A DNA stretch of 64,000 bases from NIOZ-UU13 sp964653075 (lineage in GTDB: Bacteria; Planctomycetota; Phycisphaerae; Sedimentisphaerales; Anaerobacaceae): positions 62,001 through 126,000 of the forward strand of contig CAZZAX010000001.1 of assembly GCA_964653075.1 (NCBI GenBank), given 5' to 3'. The position numbers were made by a program, and so were the translations under genes. Each line of letters begins with the position of its first letter. Positions within the stretch are counted from its first letter, which is position 1. Below the pieces are notes generated by a model. It ran no database searches. It had not been told where the DNA came from and saw only the letters and a list, made by a program, of their open reading frames with translations. This document shows, in pieces, positions 63,554 to 64,000 of the stretch.

Positions 63554-64000
63554 TTTGGTTCCTCCTTCTAAAAGAACAAGAATTACAAAACGAGCGACAA
63601 CAATTCGCGCTGCGACTTAACTCAGTGTTCGCCCGCCCGGGGCAATTTACGAATGACTTGAGACAACCTCCTTTTTTCCAAAGGCCATTCACCACATCGA
63701 ATCCCATTTATACCAGATAAACAACCTCCAAGTCAAGAAAAACTCCTCAAGCTTGGAATTTAGAATTGAGAATTAAGAATTGGTGGGTTGAGCCTCATTC
63801 AAATGATTATTGATGATTTACTATTGATTATTGTTGGTTTTGAGGTTACAGCGCTTCGCTCGCAGTAACGAGTTATATAACATTTCTACCCCCCTGCTGC
63901 GAGTCATGAGGGTAGCACCCGGGGGTAAACTCCGGCCGGCATGAGGTGCCTTATAGGCACGTAGATATGCGCAGATGCGAAGCGGCGGAGTAGATTAAAA
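63554..64000. other. Upstream region of the discoidin gene with decayed repeats, to the window end
   Basis: 447 bases without a gene. After the leader of the discoidin gene, an AT-rich block (63755-63835) shares TGATGATTTAC and ATTGATTATT with 29651-29677. A further GAGGGTAAACTCC-type element ends at 63933 (CCCGGGGGTAAACTCC at 63918-63933). Confidence 0.55.

Overview
The window looks like a chromosomal segment of an anaerobic, polysaccharide-degrading planctomycete, most likely of the class Phycisphaerae. This placement is inference from gene content, with no rRNA or marker gene to confirm it. The supporting features are PQQ-like beta-propeller giants, a DUF1800/DUF1501 pair, many Tat-exported Gfo/Idh/MocA and other RR-signal enzymes, a ThuA/sugar-isomerase fusion, a Cys-type sulfatase, LamG and discoidin surface proteins with the repeated YWRVDEVN module, a compact-cysteine iron-sulfur flavoprotein and a penta-heme cytochrome. 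I see no rRNA, tRNA, CRISPR array, transposase or integrase.

Layout. 1-4108 (-): 5' part of a secreted quinoprotein-like protein with an embedded methyltransferase-like domain, cut by the window edge. 4386-7851 (+): BNR/sialidase-fold protein and GH9 cellulase-family enzyme. 8056-12596 (+): secreted unknown, DUF1800, DUF1501. 12707-13282 (-): iron-sulfur flavoprotein. 13495-18456 (+): tight operon of GH28-like protein, ThuA/TIM-barrel fusion and Gfo/Idh/MocA oxidoreductase. 18534-26294: N-acetylmuramic-acid salvage block, made of an anmK-murQ-SSS transporter operon (-, with 4-base start/stop overlaps), an ankyrin lipoprotein (+), a double-SIS MurQ/GKRP-like protein (+) and NamZ/GH171 (-). 26295-29975: accessory stretch with repeats, a HEPN-like zinc-ribbon protein, two small membrane proteins and REP-like hairpins. 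29976-32275 (+): AmiE-like serine hydrolase lipoprotein, an integron attC-like long hairpin, and a CE4 polysaccharide deacetylase lipoprotein. 32337-34259 (+): Tat-exported DegT aminotransferase and an internally deleted enolase-superfamily remnant. 34530-38937 (-): erythromycin-esterase-type protein, NHL propeller, Gfo/Idh/MocA. 39794-42768 (+): Gfo/Idh/MocA and a non-canonical Nramp-like transporter. 42829-43665 (-): GNAT. 43898-49336: sulfatase, GH29-like enzyme and GH127 beta-L-arabinofuranosidase. 49550-53446 (+): second methyltransferase/quinoprotein fusion. 53570-55481 (-): penta-heme cytochrome and degenerate aldo/keto reductase. 55839-63553: LamG protein, a small PQQ-like propeller, a heavily structured intergenic region and a discoidin protein.

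How it fits together. Most genes serve extracellular or periplasmic breakdown of complex, probably sulfated and arabinose/uronate-containing glycans, with Tat-exported NAD(P)-type oxidoreductases and sugar isomerases working outside the cytoplasm. A second theme is cell-wall sugar salvage: NamZ and the AmiE-like lipoprotein would release MurNAc, a sodium symporter would import it or its anhydro form, AnmK would phosphorylate the anhydro sugar, and MurQ would convert MurNAc-6-P to GlcNAc-6-P. The most unusual signals are (i) two secreted methyltransferase/beta-propeller fusions with permuted module order, (ii) a ~130-base conserved intergenic element present twice with preserved hairpins, (iii) a ~270-base nested inverted-repeat structure at 60191-60459, and (iv) an attC-like 146-base hairpin at 31147-31292.
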